A stretch of 12,872 nucleotides of DNA from NCBI GenBank assembly GCA_050945895.1, contig JBMNTU010000065.1, positions 1 to 12,872 of the forward strand, written 5' to 3'. Position 1 is the first letter of the stretch, and the number at the start of each line of letters is the position of its first letter. A program made the translations under genes and the position numbers. The notes beneath the pieces are model-generated. The model had not been told where the DNA came from and searched no databases. It saw nothing but the letters and a program-made list of their open reading frames with translations. Source of the stretch: JBMNTU01 sp050945895 (lineage in GTDB: Bacteria > Bacillota > Clostridia > Christensenellales > Christensenellaceae). Positions 12,711 through 12,872 of this stretch are shown piece by piece.

Positions 12711-12872
12711 TAAAATCTTTGAAGTAGGATACGGTATAACCCGTCCGTTAGTGTCAAGTAAACGTTGGCAAGCAAGAGCCTTTTACAAAAGATATAATGA
12801 CATTTGTTTTTCGTATCTATGACAACATCATATCACTGAAGCGTCATTGTTGAAAAGGGTTTTTGCGACAAG
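12711..12872. other. Non-coding right edge, nothing identified
   Basis: No open frame with a ribosome binding site, tRNA or clear terminator is seen. A TATAAT lies on the plus strand near 12791-12796 without a good -35. A 6-base inverted pair, AATGAC and GTCATT, occurs near 12795 and 12852. The sequence TTGACA appears on the minus strand near 12754-12759, with only a poorly spaced -10 (TATACC). The upstream neighbour lies outside the window. Confidence 0.4.

Overview
This window reads as a chromosomal segment of a low-to-mid GC Gram-positive anaerobe of the Bacillota, probably a Clostridia-type organism. The clues are a rubredoxin-first (reverse) rubrerythrin, strong AGGAGG-type ribosome binding sites, frequent TTG starts, a multi-domain NlpC/P60 wall hydrolase, and a conserved Firmicute-type ribosome-assembly and NAD cluster. 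A Christensenellales-like affiliation is a guess from protein flavour only.

Layout, left to right. (1) Positions 1-1515, plus strand: the 3' part of a secreted cell-wall hydrolase with an acidic Pro/Thr-rich stretch, two peptidoglycan-binding domains, a Gly/Ser linker and an NlpC/P60 domain, ending in a clear terminator. (2) 1736-2278, minus: a reverse rubrerythrin with its own SD, terminator and probable promoter. (3) 2378-3769, minus: an ABC-F ATPase of the antibiotic-resistance (Vga/Msr-like) type. It is preceded by a near-consensus promoter and a leader of about 190 nt with a three-codon upstream ORF, an intrinsic terminator, and a second hairpin that traps the SD. (4) 4068-5763, minus: yqeY and proA, 10 bp apart. 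(5) 5911-6669, plus: a short-chain dehydrogenase convergent with grpB, with one base between the two stop codons. (6) 6671-8721, minus: a D,D-carboxypeptidase (PBP5/DacF class) with an arginine-rich cytoplasmic tail, translationally coupled to a GrpB-family gene. (7) 8853-12677, minus: a compact operon nth-obg-yhbY-nadD-yqeK-rsfS with overlapping or nearly abutting genes, closed by a terminator at 8821-8840. (8) 12696-12872: non-coding, containing the nth promoter and otherwise unexplained sequence.

The last operon joins ribosome assembly (Obg, YhbY, RsfS), NAD synthesis (NadD), dinucleotide clean-up (YqeK) and base-excision repair (Nth). The rplU-rpmA genes that often precede obg are not within the window. 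Several starts were moved from the longest open frame to positions with a ribosome binding site: yqeY, yhbY, obg, nth, the ABC-F gene, the SDR gene and dacF. yqeK keeps a TTG start that has a good SD.

Most of the window is housekeeping. The strongest candidate for something unusual is the ABC-F leader, which looks like a drug-responsive attenuator acting at both transcription and translation. No CRISPR array, complete insertion sequence, rRNA or tRNA gene was seen.
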